Shown one piece after another: positions 10,018 through 18,575 of a stretch of DNA of 64,000 nucleotides. The DNA comes from Streptomyces davaonensis JCM 4913 (GTDB taxonomy: Bacteria; Actinomycetota; Actinomycetes; Streptomycetales; Streptomycetaceae), in assembly GCF_000349325.1 (NCBI RefSeq), contig NC_020504.1, forward strand, positions 8,288,326 to 8,352,325. The letters are read 5' to 3'. A model generated the notes under the pieces. It had not been told where the DNA came from and did no database searches. It saw nothing but the letters and a program-made list of their open reading frames with translations. The position numbers were made by a program, and so were the translations under genes. How positions within the stretch are numbered: position 1 is the first letter of the stretch; every line of letters starts with the position of its first letter.

Positions 10018-10932
10018 ATGCTGGACCGGCTCGCCCACGCCATCGAGCGGCACTGCTCGGGGCGGTGGTCCGAGACCGCCGTACCGGGGCTGTCGCTGGT
10101 GGCGCTCGACGAACTCCTCGAACCCATGCAAGTGCGGTACGAGCCGATGATCTGCTTCATCGCCGACGGCGCCAAGCGCACCGCGGCGGGCGAGCGGAGC
10201 TGGCTCACGCCCCGTGGCGAGATGGCCCTGATCACCCTCGACGTGCCGGTGACCGCCGCCTTCGAGAAGGTGCCCTACCGGGCCGCCGTCATGCGCATCG
10301 ACAACCAGGCCCTGGCCGCAGTGCAGATGGAGCTGGCGGAGGCCGGGCCGTCGGCCGCACCGCTGGACCTCGCCGCGGCGGTCACCGCGCCGATGGCACC
10401 GGAACTCGTCGACGCCGTCACCCGGTGGGTCCTGCTGCTCGACTCACCGCAGGACATCGGCCCGCTCGCGGGGCGCATCGAGGCCGAGATCCTCTACCGG
10501 CTGCTGCGCAGCCCCCTCGGGCCCGTGCTGCGGCACTGGTCGCTGGCCGACTCGGCGGCCTCCCGGATCCGCGTGGCGGCCCGCTGGATCTGCGACCACT
10601 ACACCGAACCGCTGAGCATCGACCGGATCGCCGAGGTGGCCCGGATGAGCCCCGCCACCCTGCACCGGCACTTCAAGACGGCCACCGGCATGTCCCCGCT
10701 GAGGTTCCAGAAGCATCTGCGCCTCCAGGAGGCCCGCCGCCTGCTGTTCGCGGGCGACAGCACGGCGGCCCAGGCCGCCCAGGCCGTCGGGTATGTCAGC
10801 GCCACGCAGTTCAACCGCGAGTACCGCCATGCCTACGGCCTGCCGCCCGGCCAGGACGCGGTCCGGCTGCGCGCCCGGCTCGCGCAGGAGCAGGACGTTC
10901 CGGTGCTGCTGGACCGCTCGGCGAAGCCGTGA
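10018..10932 (+). CDS. AraC-family regulator with AraC_N-type effector domain
   Basis: A 304-residue protein from the ATG at 10018, preceded by GGAAGGGGG. The N-terminal half (YEPMICFIADGAKRTAAGERSWLTPRGEMALITLDVPVTAAF) is the cupin-like AraC_N domain found in regulators divergent from oxidoreductases. The C-terminus carries the double helix-turn-helix: LSIDRIAEVARMSPATLHRHFKTATGMSPLRFQK and AAQAVGYVSATQFNREYRHAYGLPP. It probably activates the divergent aldo/keto reductase; the inducer is unknown. Confidence 0.9.
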   Translation: MLDRLAHAIERHCSGRWSETAVPGLSLVALDELLEPMQVRYEPMICFIADGAKRTAAGERSWLTPRGEMALITLDVPVTAAFEKVPYRAAVMRIDNQALAAVQMELAEAGPSAAPLDLAAAVTAPMAPELVDAVTRWVLLLDSPQDIGPLAGRIEAEILYRLLRSPLGPVLRHWSLADSAASRIRVAARWICDHYTEPLSIDRIAEVARMSPATLHRHFKTATGMSPLRFQKHLRLQEARRLLFAGDSTAAQAAQAVGYVSATQFNREYRHAYGLPPGQDAVRLRARLAQEQDVPVLLDRSAKP

Positions 10933-11047
10933 GTCAGCGTGAGTCAGGGGCAGCAGGGGCTACTGCCCGGCCGGGCCCGGCTCGTAGGGTGGGCGGGATC
11001 CGTCCGCGGGTCCCGTCGCTCATCGACCTCTGGAGGTACGGCCCGTC

Positions 11048-11833
11048 ATGTCGGCAGTGTCCGGTCGGTTCGACACCTGGTTCCGCCGCTACGAGCCGGT
11101 GTCGCCCGGCGCCGTGAAGCTCCTCGCGCTGCCGCACGCCGGTGGTTCGGCGCCGTACTTCCTGCCGCTGGCGCGGGCGCTCGCGCCGCGGCTGGACGTG
11201 CTGTGCGTGCAGTATCCGGGGCGTCTCGACCGCCACCGGGAACCCGCCCTCACGGATCTGCGGGAACTCGCGGAGCGGGTGTACCGGGCGCTGGTCGCGG
11301 TTCCGGCGGGACCCGTGGTGCTCTTCGGGCACAGCATGGGCGCCGTACTCGCCTATGAGATCGCCCGTCGGCTGGAGGCGTCCGGTGGGGGCGAGTTGCT
11401 GGGCGTGATCGCCTCCGGGCGGCGCGCGCCGCACCGGTTCCGTGCGGAGACCGTGCATCTGCGGGACGACGACGGCATCGTCGCCGAGATCCGCGAGCTG
11501 AGCGGCACCGACCAGGGCGTCCTGGACGACGAGGACCTGCTGCGCATGGTGCTGCCCGCGCTGCGCGCGGACTACCGGGCCGTGGAGACCTACCGGGAGA
11601 CCGCCGACGTCTCCCCGCTCAAGGCGCCGGTGACCGTGCTGACCGGGGAGAGCGACTCCCGGGTGAGCCCGGACGACGCGCGCGCCTGGGAGGAGCTGAC
11701 GAGCGGCACCTTCCGCTTCCGCTCCTTTCCCGGCGGGCACTTCTATCTCAACGGCCGCCAGGGGGAGGTCACGGCGGCGATCCGGGAGAGCGTCGAGGCC
11801 TTCCGCTCCGCGGCCGCACAGGCATCCCCCTGA
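11048..11833 (+). CDS. Type II (editing) thioesterase, RifR/GrsT-like
   Basis: A 261-residue alpha/beta-hydrolase with the type II thioesterase hallmarks: LPHAGGSAPYFLPLA near the N-terminus, nucleophile Ser96 in GHSMG, Asp203 in GESDSRV and His231 in PGGHFYL. Such enzymes remove stalled or mis-primed acyl groups from polyketide or nonribosomal-peptide carrier proteins. No synthase module is present within 11 kb upstream or 52 kb downstream, so here it stands alone and must act in trans if functional. Start ATG at 11048 follows GGAGGTACGGCCCGTC. Confidence 0.9.
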   Translation: MSAVSGRFDTWFRRYEPVSPGAVKLLALPHAGGSAPYFLPLARALAPRLDVLCVQYPGRLDRHREPALTDLRELAERVYRALVAVPAGPVVLFGHSMGAVLAYEIARRLEASGGGELLGVIASGRRAPHRFRAETVHLRDDDGIVAEIRELSGTDQGVLDDEDLLRMVLPALRADYRAVETYRETADVSPLKAPVTVLTGESDSRVSPDDARAWEELTSGTFRFRSFPGGHFYLNGRQGEVTAAIRESVEAFRSAAAQASP

Positions 11834-11932
11834 TGCTCCTCCGGCGCCTGAGGTCCGACGGTTGGCTCCTTCGTCTCGCGGGCGGCGCGGTGGGCCCCTA
11901 GAGTCGCGACAGGTGGCGATGGAGGAGTGCTC

Positions 11933-12391
11933 ATGTCGGGACAGTTCGAAGCGACGGTCGAGATCGATCGGCCCGTCGAGGCGGTGTTCGAGTACCTCGC
12001 CGACGGGCGTAACGATCCCCAGTTCAGCCCTCGCGTGCTGAGGATCGATCGGGTGCCCGACGGCCCGACGGCGGTGGGCACGGTGTTCCGCAGCACGGTC
12101 AAGGACGCCGGCATGAAGACCGGCAGGGAGTTCCGCATCACCGAGATGCAGGCGCCGGTGCGGATCCGCTGGGCCGAGGTGTCGAAGAACATCGTGATGG
12201 CCCGCGAAGGCGGCTACGACCTGGAGTCGCTGCCCGACGGCCGGACCCGGGTCCGTATCTTCAACGTCCTGGAGGGCCACGGCCTCGGCAAGCTCCTCGT
12301 CGGCCTGGCGCTCACCGCCGCCCGCAAGGACGCCGACGCCTTCGGCGCCCGGATCAAGGCGGCGGCCGAGACGGCCATCCCCGCACCCTGA
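11933..12391 (+). CDS. SRPBCC (polyketide cyclase/START-like) family protein
   Basis: 152 residues. The start at 11933 is set by GGAGGAG (11921-11927), six bases away. The pattern FEATVEIDRPVEAVFEYLADGRNDPQFSPRVLRI at the N-terminus and YDLESLPDGRTRVRIFNVLEGHGLGKLLVGL later fits the SRPBCC hydrophobic-pocket fold. No catalytic residues can be assigned. These proteins bind small lipophilic ligands. It has 28 bp to the convergent deiminase gene and no informative partner. Confidence 0.78.
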   Translation: MSGQFEATVEIDRPVEAVFEYLADGRNDPQFSPRVLRIDRVPDGPTAVGTVFRSTVKDAGMKTGREFRITEMQAPVRIRWAEVSKNIVMAREGGYDLESLPDGRTRVRIFNVLEGHGLGKLLVGLALTAARKDADAFGARIKAAAETAIPAP

Positions 12392-12419
12392 CCCGGGCGG
12401 CCGACGCCGCGCCCCAGAG

Positions 12420-14336
12420 CTACGGCTTCCACCAGGCGCCGGACGCGTCGCGCAGGGTGTTGGTGCCGCAGTGGATCTCGCCCATGCCGAGGTGGTACGT
12501 GTACCAGTCATCGACGTAGGAGACCTTCATGCCGGCGCGCGTGTACGCGGCCGTGACGGCCTCGGTGAAGATGTCCTTGCCGCCGATGACGGGACCCCAC
12601 TGGCGCGGGGCGAGGTAGCGGTCGCGGGAGAGCAGGATGCCGTTGACGGCGCCCGGGACGTAGGCGCTGGTCGAGACGGTGGGAGCCGGTGGCGCGGCGG
12701 AGGGGGCGCGCTCGGCGAGCTGCTGCTGGCCGTACTTCCGGGCGGCCTCCGGGTCGCCGCTGCCGCCGAGTCGGCGCAGCAGCGGCATGCGCGTCGTCTC
12801 CTCGGTGTCGCCGACGATGCCGCGGGTGTAGAGGGCGGGCACCCGGACGATCTCCTCGTCGGTGACGCCGGTCTCCCGCTTGAGGATCTCCAGGTTGGCG
12901 GTGATCTTCTTGGCCGCCATCTCGTTGTCGGACACCAAGTACCGGGAGGCCAGGGCCTCGTCGATGGTCTCCTCGGGGGAGAGAGTGCCGTCGAAGCCGG
13001 GGACGGAGAACATCTTCTTCGCGCCGTGGCCGTCGCGCTGCGCGTCGCGCAGGAGCTGAAGTCCGGCCTGCGGGTCGGCGATACCGATCCGCCAGCCGCG
13101 CGGGGTATCGGCGGGCAGGAACTGCACGAACTCGTCGACGTGCCCGACGTGCAGCCACGAGGTGTCCAGCAGGAGCGGGTCCTGAAGCCCCTGGGACTTC
13201 AGCAGGGTGCGTATCTCCTTCGAGGGGCGCACACCGCTGCCGTCCTTGCGCTCGCCCATGATGTTCCGCCCGGCCGGGAACGAGCGGCCGTTGTGCGTGT
13301 AGGGCGGGATGGTCTCCAGGTTGCCGAAGGAGTTCAGGGTCTCCCAGCCCTGCATGTCCCGGCCCTTGGCCTGGACGACGCCGACGTTCGGGCCGCGCAG
13401 CTTCTCGTACAGCTCGCGGCCCGCCGGGCGGTCCTGGGCGGAGCGCAGCATCACGCGCATCGTCCGCTGCCGTCCGTCCGGACCGGTCATGTTGAGGTAG
13501 GCGGGCTCGACGAAGTCCTGGGCCCAGATGTCGCCGTACTTCTCGAAGGTCGCCGGCGGCTTGGTGATCCCCGCCGCCTTGGCCTCCTTCTCCAGGTTCT
13601 TGACGAACGCGCGCTGCCGCTTGGCCCAGGGCTCGTTGCCGGGGACCTTGGTGACCAGCAGCTGCTGCGTGTTCTGGAGGGCGTGGTGGGTGAGCAGCGG
13701 GGCGGCGCGCAGGGTGACGGTGTCCGAGGCGGTGCCGGACGAGGAGGTCACCCTCAACCGGATCGAGACGCGCCCGTCCCACTTCGCGCTGTCCCGGATC
13801 ACGTCCTTGCCCTCGACCCCGAACTCGACGCCGGCACGCAACTCGGCCCGCTTCAGCCGGGTCTGAGAGGTCACCAGTTTCCAAGCACCGTCCTGCTTGA
13901 CGAAGACCCTGCTCTGCGCGGCCCCCTTGGTGACCTTGACGCTGCCCTTGGCGTCGGACGGCAGGTTCCGCATCGGCACGGAGCGGACCCGGGCCAGGTC
14001 GGCGGCGTCGGCACGCCCGTTGACCTTCTGGTCGGTGGCGTCGTTGCAGCCGACCAACTTGGCGTCGGAGAGCGGGCGTCCGCCCGGACCGGCGGTCGGG
14101 CACCGCTTGCTGTCGTCGTCGATGTTTGGCAGGAAGACCGCTCCACGCCCGACGGACCAGGTGTCCTCACCGGCGGTGTCGGTATCACCGCTCAGGTCAA
14201 CCTGCCCGTCGCGATCGACATCCGCTCTCAGATCCACACTCAGCGGCTCCGCCGCCTGGGCAGCGGCCGGCGGTGCCAGCACCGCTCCCGTCGCGGTAAG
14301 AGCCAGCACCGCCCGAGCGGCGTGTTTCGTACGCAC
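12420..14336 (-). CDS. Secreted protein-arginine deiminase (PAD family)
   Basis: Converts peptidyl-arginine to citrulline with Ca2+. The GTG at 14336 after an AAAGGAC site gives 638 residues with a signal peptide (MRTKHAARAVLALTATGAVLAPPAAAQA). A calcium-loop segment ADVDRDGQVDLSGDTD and TWSVGRGAVFLPNIDDD (about residues 38-75) match the middle domain of animal PADs. The catalytic residues align: Asp274 (DIWAQDFVEP), His399 and Asp401 (LHVGHVDEFVQF), nucleophile Cys623 (GEIHCGTNT). The N-terminal domain of vertebrate PADs is absent. It is transcribed alone, divergent from an ABC exporter. The assignment is firm because all four catalytic residues and their motifs are intact. Confidence 0.93.
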   Translation of the reverse strand: MRTKHAARAVLALTATGAVLAPPAAAQAAEPLSVDLRADVDRDGQVDLSGDTDTAGEDTWSVGRGAVFLPNIDDDSKRCPTAGPGGRPLSDAKLVGCNDATDQKVNGRADAADLARVRSVPMRNLPSDAKGSVKVTKGAAQSRVFVKQDGAWKLVTSQTRLKRAELRAGVEFGVEGKDVIRDSAKWDGRVSIRLRVTSSSGTASDTVTLRAAPLLTHHALQNTQQLLVTKVPGNEPWAKRQRAFVKNLEKEAKAAGITKPPATFEKYGDIWAQDFVEPAYLNMTGPDGRQRTMRVMLRSAQDRPAGRELYEKLRGPNVGVVQAKGRDMQGWETLNSFGNLETIPPYTHNGRSFPAGRNIMGERKDGSGVRPSKEIRTLLKSQGLQDPLLLDTSWLHVGHVDEFVQFLPADTPRGWRIGIADPQAGLQLLRDAQRDGHGAKKMFSVPGFDGTLSPEETIDEALASRYLVSDNEMAAKKITANLEILKRETGVTDEEIVRVPALYTRGIVGDTEETTRMPLLRRLGGSGDPEAARKYGQQQLAERAPSAAPPAPTVSTSAYVPGAVNGILLSRDRYLAPRQWGPVIGGKDIFTEAVTAAYTRAGMKVSYVDDWYTYHLGMGEIHCGTNTLRDASGAWWKP

Positions 14337-14534
14337 ATCGCGTCCTTTCGTTCCGTGCGGTTGTCCCCCGCTGCTGGGGATGAGGTGGAACGGACGCTGT
14401 GCGTTGGCTGTACCGGACGAACTCATCCTCGATGATGACGAATTGAGTGTCCGGTTATCGCCGTTCCGCGTTAATTGCCTGGACTCAAACCTCCCTTGAC
14501 GGGACACTTCCGACTTCCGACCGACGGGAGTGTG

Positions 14535-16409
14535 ATGGGGACAACAGAGACGCGAGGGCCTACGCCGGGTAGGAGCGCGGTCGTACTGGCTCTCCGCCGC
14601 TACGGCCGGGAACTGCTGCGACTACGACGGCTCGCCATCCCCGCGATGCTGTTGCCGGCCCTCGGCAACATCGGCACCCGCTACGTCGCCCCCCTGCTGA
14701 TCGCCAAACTGGCGGCACAAGCAGCCGACGACGGCGGTGTCACCCTCGGCTCGGCACTGCCGTACGTGCTGGGTTTCGGCGTGACGCTGCTGCTCGCCGA
14801 GGTCGTGTGGCGCATCGGGCAGCACTGTCTGAACCGCGTGGACGCCCTCGGCATGGAGCACCTCTACGTGAGCGGGATGGATGAACTCCTGGCCCAGGAC
14901 GCGGCGTTCTTCCACGACAATTTCGCCGGCTCGCTGACCAAACGGGTGCTGAGCTTCGGCAAGCGTTTCGAGGACTTCGTCGACACGGTGACGTACCGGA
15001 TCGTGGGGAGTCTCGTCCCGTTGGCGTTCGGTGCCGTCGTGCTGTGGAGCTACGAACCGATGCTCGTCGCCGGCCTCCTGGTGATGATCGCGCTGACCGT
15101 GGTGGCCGCGACGCCTCTGATCCGCCGTCGGCAGCGGCTCGTCAACGACCGTGAGGCGGCGATGGCCCGGGTCTCCGGCCACGTCGCCGACAGCCTCATG
15201 AACATGGAGACGATCCGCGCGTTCGCAGCCGAGCGGCGGGAGGCCGAAGAACACCGCAGCCGGGTCGCGGACTCCCGGCGCCTGACGCTGAGGTCGTGGG
15301 ACTACGGCAATCTGCGCGTCGACACCCTGGTCGCTCCCATGTCCGTGCTGACCAACGTGCTGGGGCTGCTGGTCGCCATCGCCCTCGGCGGTTCGGGCCA
15401 GGGAGTCGAGGAGATCGTCGTCGCTTTCACCTACTACTCCAACGCCACACAGATCATGTTCGAGTTCAACCAGATCTACCGGCGGCTGGAAAGCTCGATG
15501 ACCGAGGCCGCACAGTTCACGGAGTTGCTGCTGGATCCGCCCACCGTGCTCGACCCGACGAAACCCGACGCGCTCGCACTGCGGGACACGGGCATCCGCT
15601 TCGAGGCGGTGACCTTCGCCCACACGGGTGCGAACCCGATTTTCCAGGGACTCGACCTGGACGTGCCCGCGGGCGCACGGATCGGTCTGGTCGGCAGGTC
15701 CGGCGGCGGCAAGACCACGCTCACCCGGCTCCTGCTGCGGATGTCGGACATTCACGGCGGGCGCATCCTGATCGGTGGTCAGGACATCAGCCGACTGCGC
15801 CAGACCGTTCTGCGCTCACTGTTCGCCTACGTCCCGCAGGAACCCGCCATGTTCCACCGCAGCCTGCGGGACAACATCGCCTTCGCCCGGCCCGGCGCCA
15901 CCGACGCCGAGATCCACGCGGCGGCCGCGGCCGCGCACGTCACGGAGTTCGCCGACCAACTCCCTGACGGCTTCGCCACCCTGGTGGGGGAGCGGGGAGT
16001 CAAACTCTCGGGCGGTCAGCGTCAACGCGTCGCCCTTGCCAGGGCGATCCTGCGCGACGCGCCGATCCTCCTGCTCGACGAGGCGACCAGCGCGCTGGAC
16101 TCGGAGAGCGAACTCCTCGTCCAGGACGCCCTGTGGCGGTTGATGGAGGGACGCACGGCCCTCGTGGTCGCCCACCGCCTGAGCACCGTCGCCGGTATGG
16201 ACGGTCTCGTCGTCCTCGACCGCGGAAGCGTCGTCGAGCAGGGCACGCATGAGCAACTCCTCGCGGTGGAGGGTGCCTACGCGAAGCTGTGGCAGCACCA
16301 GTCGGGCGGCTTCCTCGGCGAGAGCACCGAGCCGACCCTCGGAATCTCCGGAGTCGCGGGACCACCGAGCCAGGATCGGCACTGGCGGGGCAACCTCGCG
16401 GAGCCCTAG
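14535..16409 (+). CDS. ABC transporter, fused permease and ATPase (type I exporter)
   Basis: About 624 residues from the ATG at 14535 (GGGAG just upstream; GTG 14532 is an alternative). Residues 1-320 form a six-helix exporter domain (for example LVPLAFGAVVLWSYEPMLVAGLLVMIALTVVAATPLI). The C-terminal ATPase has Walker A GRSGGGKTT, Q-loop YVPQEPAMFH, signature LSGGQRQR, Walker B ILLLDEATSALD and the H-loop VAHRLS. It would act as a homodimer or with a partner encoded elsewhere. Its stop shares CTAG with the stop of the convergent MFS gene. The substrate is unknown; its divergent pairing with the deiminase may be coincidental. Confidence 0.93.
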   Translation: MGTTETRGPTPGRSAVVLALRRYGRELLRLRRLAIPAMLLPALGNIGTRYVAPLLIAKLAAQAADDGGVTLGSALPYVLGFGVTLLLAEVVWRIGQHCLNRVDALGMEHLYVSGMDELLAQDAAFFHDNFAGSLTKRVLSFGKRFEDFVDTVTYRIVGSLVPLAFGAVVLWSYEPMLVAGLLVMIALTVVAATPLIRRRQRLVNDREAAMARVSGHVADSLMNMETIRAFAAERREAEEHRSRVADSRRLTLRSWDYGNLRVDTLVAPMSVLTNVLGLLVAIALGGSGQGVEEIVVAFTYYSNATQIMFEFNQIYRRLESSMTEAAQFTELLLDPPTVLDPTKPDALALRDTGIRFEAVTFAHTGANPIFQGLDLDVPAGARIGLVGRSGGGKTTLTRLLLRMSDIHGGRILIGGQDISRLRQTVLRSLFAYVPQEPAMFHRSLRDNIAFARPGATDAEIHAAAAAAHVTEFADQLPDGFATLVGERGVKLSGGQRQRVALARAILRDAPILLLDEATSALDSESELLVQDALWRLMEGRTALVVAHRLSTVAGMDGLVVLDRGSVVEQGTHEQLLAVEGAYAKLWQHQSGGFLGESTEPTLGISGVAGPPSQDRHWRGNLAEP

Positions 16410-17692
16410 ACGGCCCGCTCCTGAACAGGATCCGGGGATTGAGGGTGCTCCGGATCATCGGCCCGTGCAGCGGCACGCAGCGCCGCTTCGACCCGGCGGT
16501 TGCTGGTCATGGTCGCGGTGACCGCGGTCATGGTGAGCAGGAGGCCGGCGGCGGCGTAGAGCGGGGTGCGCACGTCGTAGGCGGTGGCCAGCCAGCCGCC
16601 GAGGAAGGCGCCCAACGGGGCGGCGCACATGGCGAGCATGCGGGAGGTGGAGGCGACCCGGCCCATCAGGTGGGCGGGGACGATCGCCTGGCGGAGGGAG
16701 GGGCCGAGCACCATCGTGGCGCCCATACCGGCCCCGCAGACGGCGAGCGCCAGGCCGGCCACGTACCGGTTCGGGGCGGCCGCGAGCCCCAGGACGGCGA
16801 GTCCCTCGACTGCGGCCGTGCAGGTCAGCGCGGTGCCGGTGCCGAGTCGCCGGCCGAGGCGGGAGGCGATGGCCGCGCCGAGCAGACCGCCGGTGGCCTC
16901 CGCCGTGAGGAGCAGGCCGAAGCCGAAGGTGTCGATGCCGAGACGCTCGTGCGCGAAGAGGGCCAGCACGGTCTCCACGGCGAGGAAGGCGATGTTCCCG
17001 ACCGCCGGACGCAGCGCGAGCCCGAGCAGCAACCGGTCCCTGAAGACGTACGAGGCCCCGGCCCGCGCCTGCCGCAGCAGCGACTCGCGGATCTCCGGCA
17101 TGGGCCGGGGCAGGGCGGGAAGCGACCGTACGAGCAGTGCGGACACCGCGAACGAGACCGCGTCGGCGAGCAGCGGGACCGCCCGTCCGAGTGCGAGCAG
17201 GGCACTGCCCGCGGGCGGCCCGGCGAAGCCGGACATGGCGGTCTGGGCTCCGCGCAGGCGGGAGTTGGCGCGCTCCAGGAGCACGGGGTCACGGCCGAGC
17301 AGGTCCGGCAGATAGGCGGTGGCGGCCGTGTCGAAGAAGAGCCCGCCAAGGCCCAGCAGGAAGGCGACAGCCGCGAGCAGCGGGATGCTCAGCACGTCGA
17401 GCGCGGCCGCGGCCGCCGGTATCGCGAGCAGCGCCGCACGCGCCGCGTCCGTGACCCACATGGTGCGCCGGCGGTCCCAGCGGTCCACCAGGGCACCGCC
17501 GAGCACACCGAAGAGCAGCCACGGCAGCGTTCCGGCGGCCGTGACGACGGCGAGCGCCATCGGATCGTGCGTCAGCGTCAACGCGAGCAGCGGCAGCGCG
17601 GCGTGCGACACCCCGTCACCGAGCGAGGACACCGTCTGCGCGGTCCACAGCCGTCCGAACCCGGCCGGCAACTTCCCTATGGCTGAGGTCAC
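16406..17692 (-). CDS. MFS exporter coupled to an ArsR-type regulator
   Basis: 428 residues with about 12 hydrophobic segments. The N-terminal FGRLWTAQTVSSLGDGVSHAALPLLAL and the conserved loop GALVDRWDRRRTMWVTD are typical of MFS drug exporters of the enterobactin/macrolide (MFS_3) type. The GTG start at 17692 overlaps the TGA of the ArsR gene (GTGA), so the two are translated together and the repressor probably controls its own exporter. The 3' end overlaps the ABC exporter gene tail to tail by 4 bp. The substrate cannot be read. Confidence 0.9.
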   Translation of the reverse strand: MTSAIGKLPAGFGRLWTAQTVSSLGDGVSHAALPLLALTLTHDPMALAVVTAAGTLPWLLFGVLGGALVDRWDRRRTMWVTDAARAALLAIPAAAAALDVLSIPLLAAVAFLLGLGGLFFDTAATAYLPDLLGRDPVLLERANSRLRGAQTAMSGFAGPPAGSALLALGRAVPLLADAVSFAVSALLVRSLPALPRPMPEIRESLLRQARAGASYVFRDRLLLGLALRPAVGNIAFLAVETVLALFAHERLGIDTFGFGLLLTAEATGGLLGAAIASRLGRRLGTGTALTCTAAVEGLAVLGLAAAPNRYVAGLALAVCGAGMGATMVLGPSLRQAIVPAHLMGRVASTSRMLAMCAAPLGAFLGGWLATAYDVRTPLYAAAGLLLTMTAVTATMTSNRRVEAALRAAARADDPEHPQSPDPVQERAV

Positions 17693-18228
17693 TTGGCGTC
17701 CCCCTCGGCCCGCGCGCGCGATGCCGGGTGGAACAGGGCGAAGACCAGTGACGCGTCCGGCAGCGACGGATCGGACAGTTCCCGGTACTCGTCCGCCAGA
17801 GCCTCCAGCCGCGCCCCCAACTCGGCGAACTGCTCCTCGGTGAGGCGCAGATGCGCCATCCGCACATGCCGCTCGCCATCCGCCGGCGACGCCTCCAGAT
17901 CCGCCACCGCGTGCCGCATCAGCACATCCGGCCCTCCCTCACCCGGATCGGGCAGCACGATCGCCCGCGCGGCCATGGCGTAGTACCGCTCGGTGACCCC
18001 CCGCACCTTCCGCGTCCGCACCACCTTCACCAGACCCGCCCGTTCCAGCAGCCGCACGTGATAGCTCGAACTCCCCTTCGCAAGGCCCACCCGCTCGGCG
18101 ATCTGCGTGATCGTCGCGGGCTCGAAGCGGAGCACGGCCATGATCCGGTGACGCGTGAGATTGGAAACGGCGCGCAGTTGGTCGTCCGTGGTGACGTGAA
18201 ACGTCTCGGGAAGATCATCGGTAGGCAT
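17689..18228 (-). CDS. ArsR-type winged-helix repressor
   Basis: 179 residues. The DNA-binding domain (residues about 15-80: RAVSNLTRHRIMAVLRFEPATITQIAERVGLAKGSSSYHVRLLERAGLVKVV) is ArsR/helix_turn_helix_5; the C-terminal half is an effector/dimer region without the Cys metal box, so it probably senses an organic compound. The ATG at 18228 gives the family-like N-terminus MPTDDLPETFHVTTDDQL; an upstream TTG at 18264 would run through the operator. No clear ribosome site precedes 18228, so the mRNA may be leaderless. It is first gene of an operon with the MFS exporter. Confidence 0.88.
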   Translation of the reverse strand: MPTDDLPETFHVTTDDQLRAVSNLTRHRIMAVLRFEPATITQIAERVGLAKGSSSYHVRLLERAGLVKVVRTRKVRGVTERYYAMAARAIVLPDPGEGGPDVLMRHAVADLEASPADGERHVRMAHLRLTEEQFAELGARLEALADEYRELSDPSLPDASLVFALFHPASRARAEGDAK

Positions 18229-18575
18229 GTGAGTAATGGTCAACGATTCTTGACCATTGCGCAAGGGGATTCCGCGCGTGCGACCAGGTTCCTGCGCGGT
18301 GCGGAGCGCATCGACGCGCCGATTCTCAACGCATCACCGTGCAGGCCCTGTTGAGCGTCCGGCAGCAAAGCCGAGCCCGGCTCATCTTTCACGCGAATGA
18401 AAGTTGCCGTCCGTCGGTTGCCGTGTTCCCTGACCATCTGCTTCCGCAGTGGACCAGACCACCAGCGAGCCCTGGAGACTCTTTACACCGGCGGAATCTA
18501 CGTGCGTAACTAATGACGCGCGCACGTCAAAATCCAGGATCCTCCCCTCATCTCCCCACATGCCAGGAGAGAGCC
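18229..18575. other. Intergenic region between ArsR gene and GH25 lysozyme gene
   Basis: 347 bp with no credible gene. It holds the ArsR operator at its left end and, nearer the lysozyme gene, a 7-bp inverted repeat ACGTGCG (18500-18506) / CGCACGT (18521-18527), which may be an operator or leader hairpin for the lysozyme gene. CTTTACACCGG (about 18481) is a possible promoter element; no -10/-35 pair could be fixed. Confidence 0.5.
18235..18258. promoter_or_regulatory. Perfect 9-bp inverted repeat, candidate ArsR operator
   Basis: AATGGTCAA (18235-18243) and TTGACCATT (18250-18258) are exact inverted repeats around the 6-bp spacer CGATTC, 6 bp upstream of the ArsR-type start codon. Size, symmetry and location match ArsR-family operators. 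On the minus strand TTGACC could also serve as a -35 hexamer, so repressor and RNA polymerase would compete. Confidence 0.65.

Noticed and set aside
18262..18264. TTG at 18264 as start of the ArsR-type gene
   Set aside because: Translation would run through the perfect operator and add a non-conserved dozen residues; ATG 18228 fits the family better.
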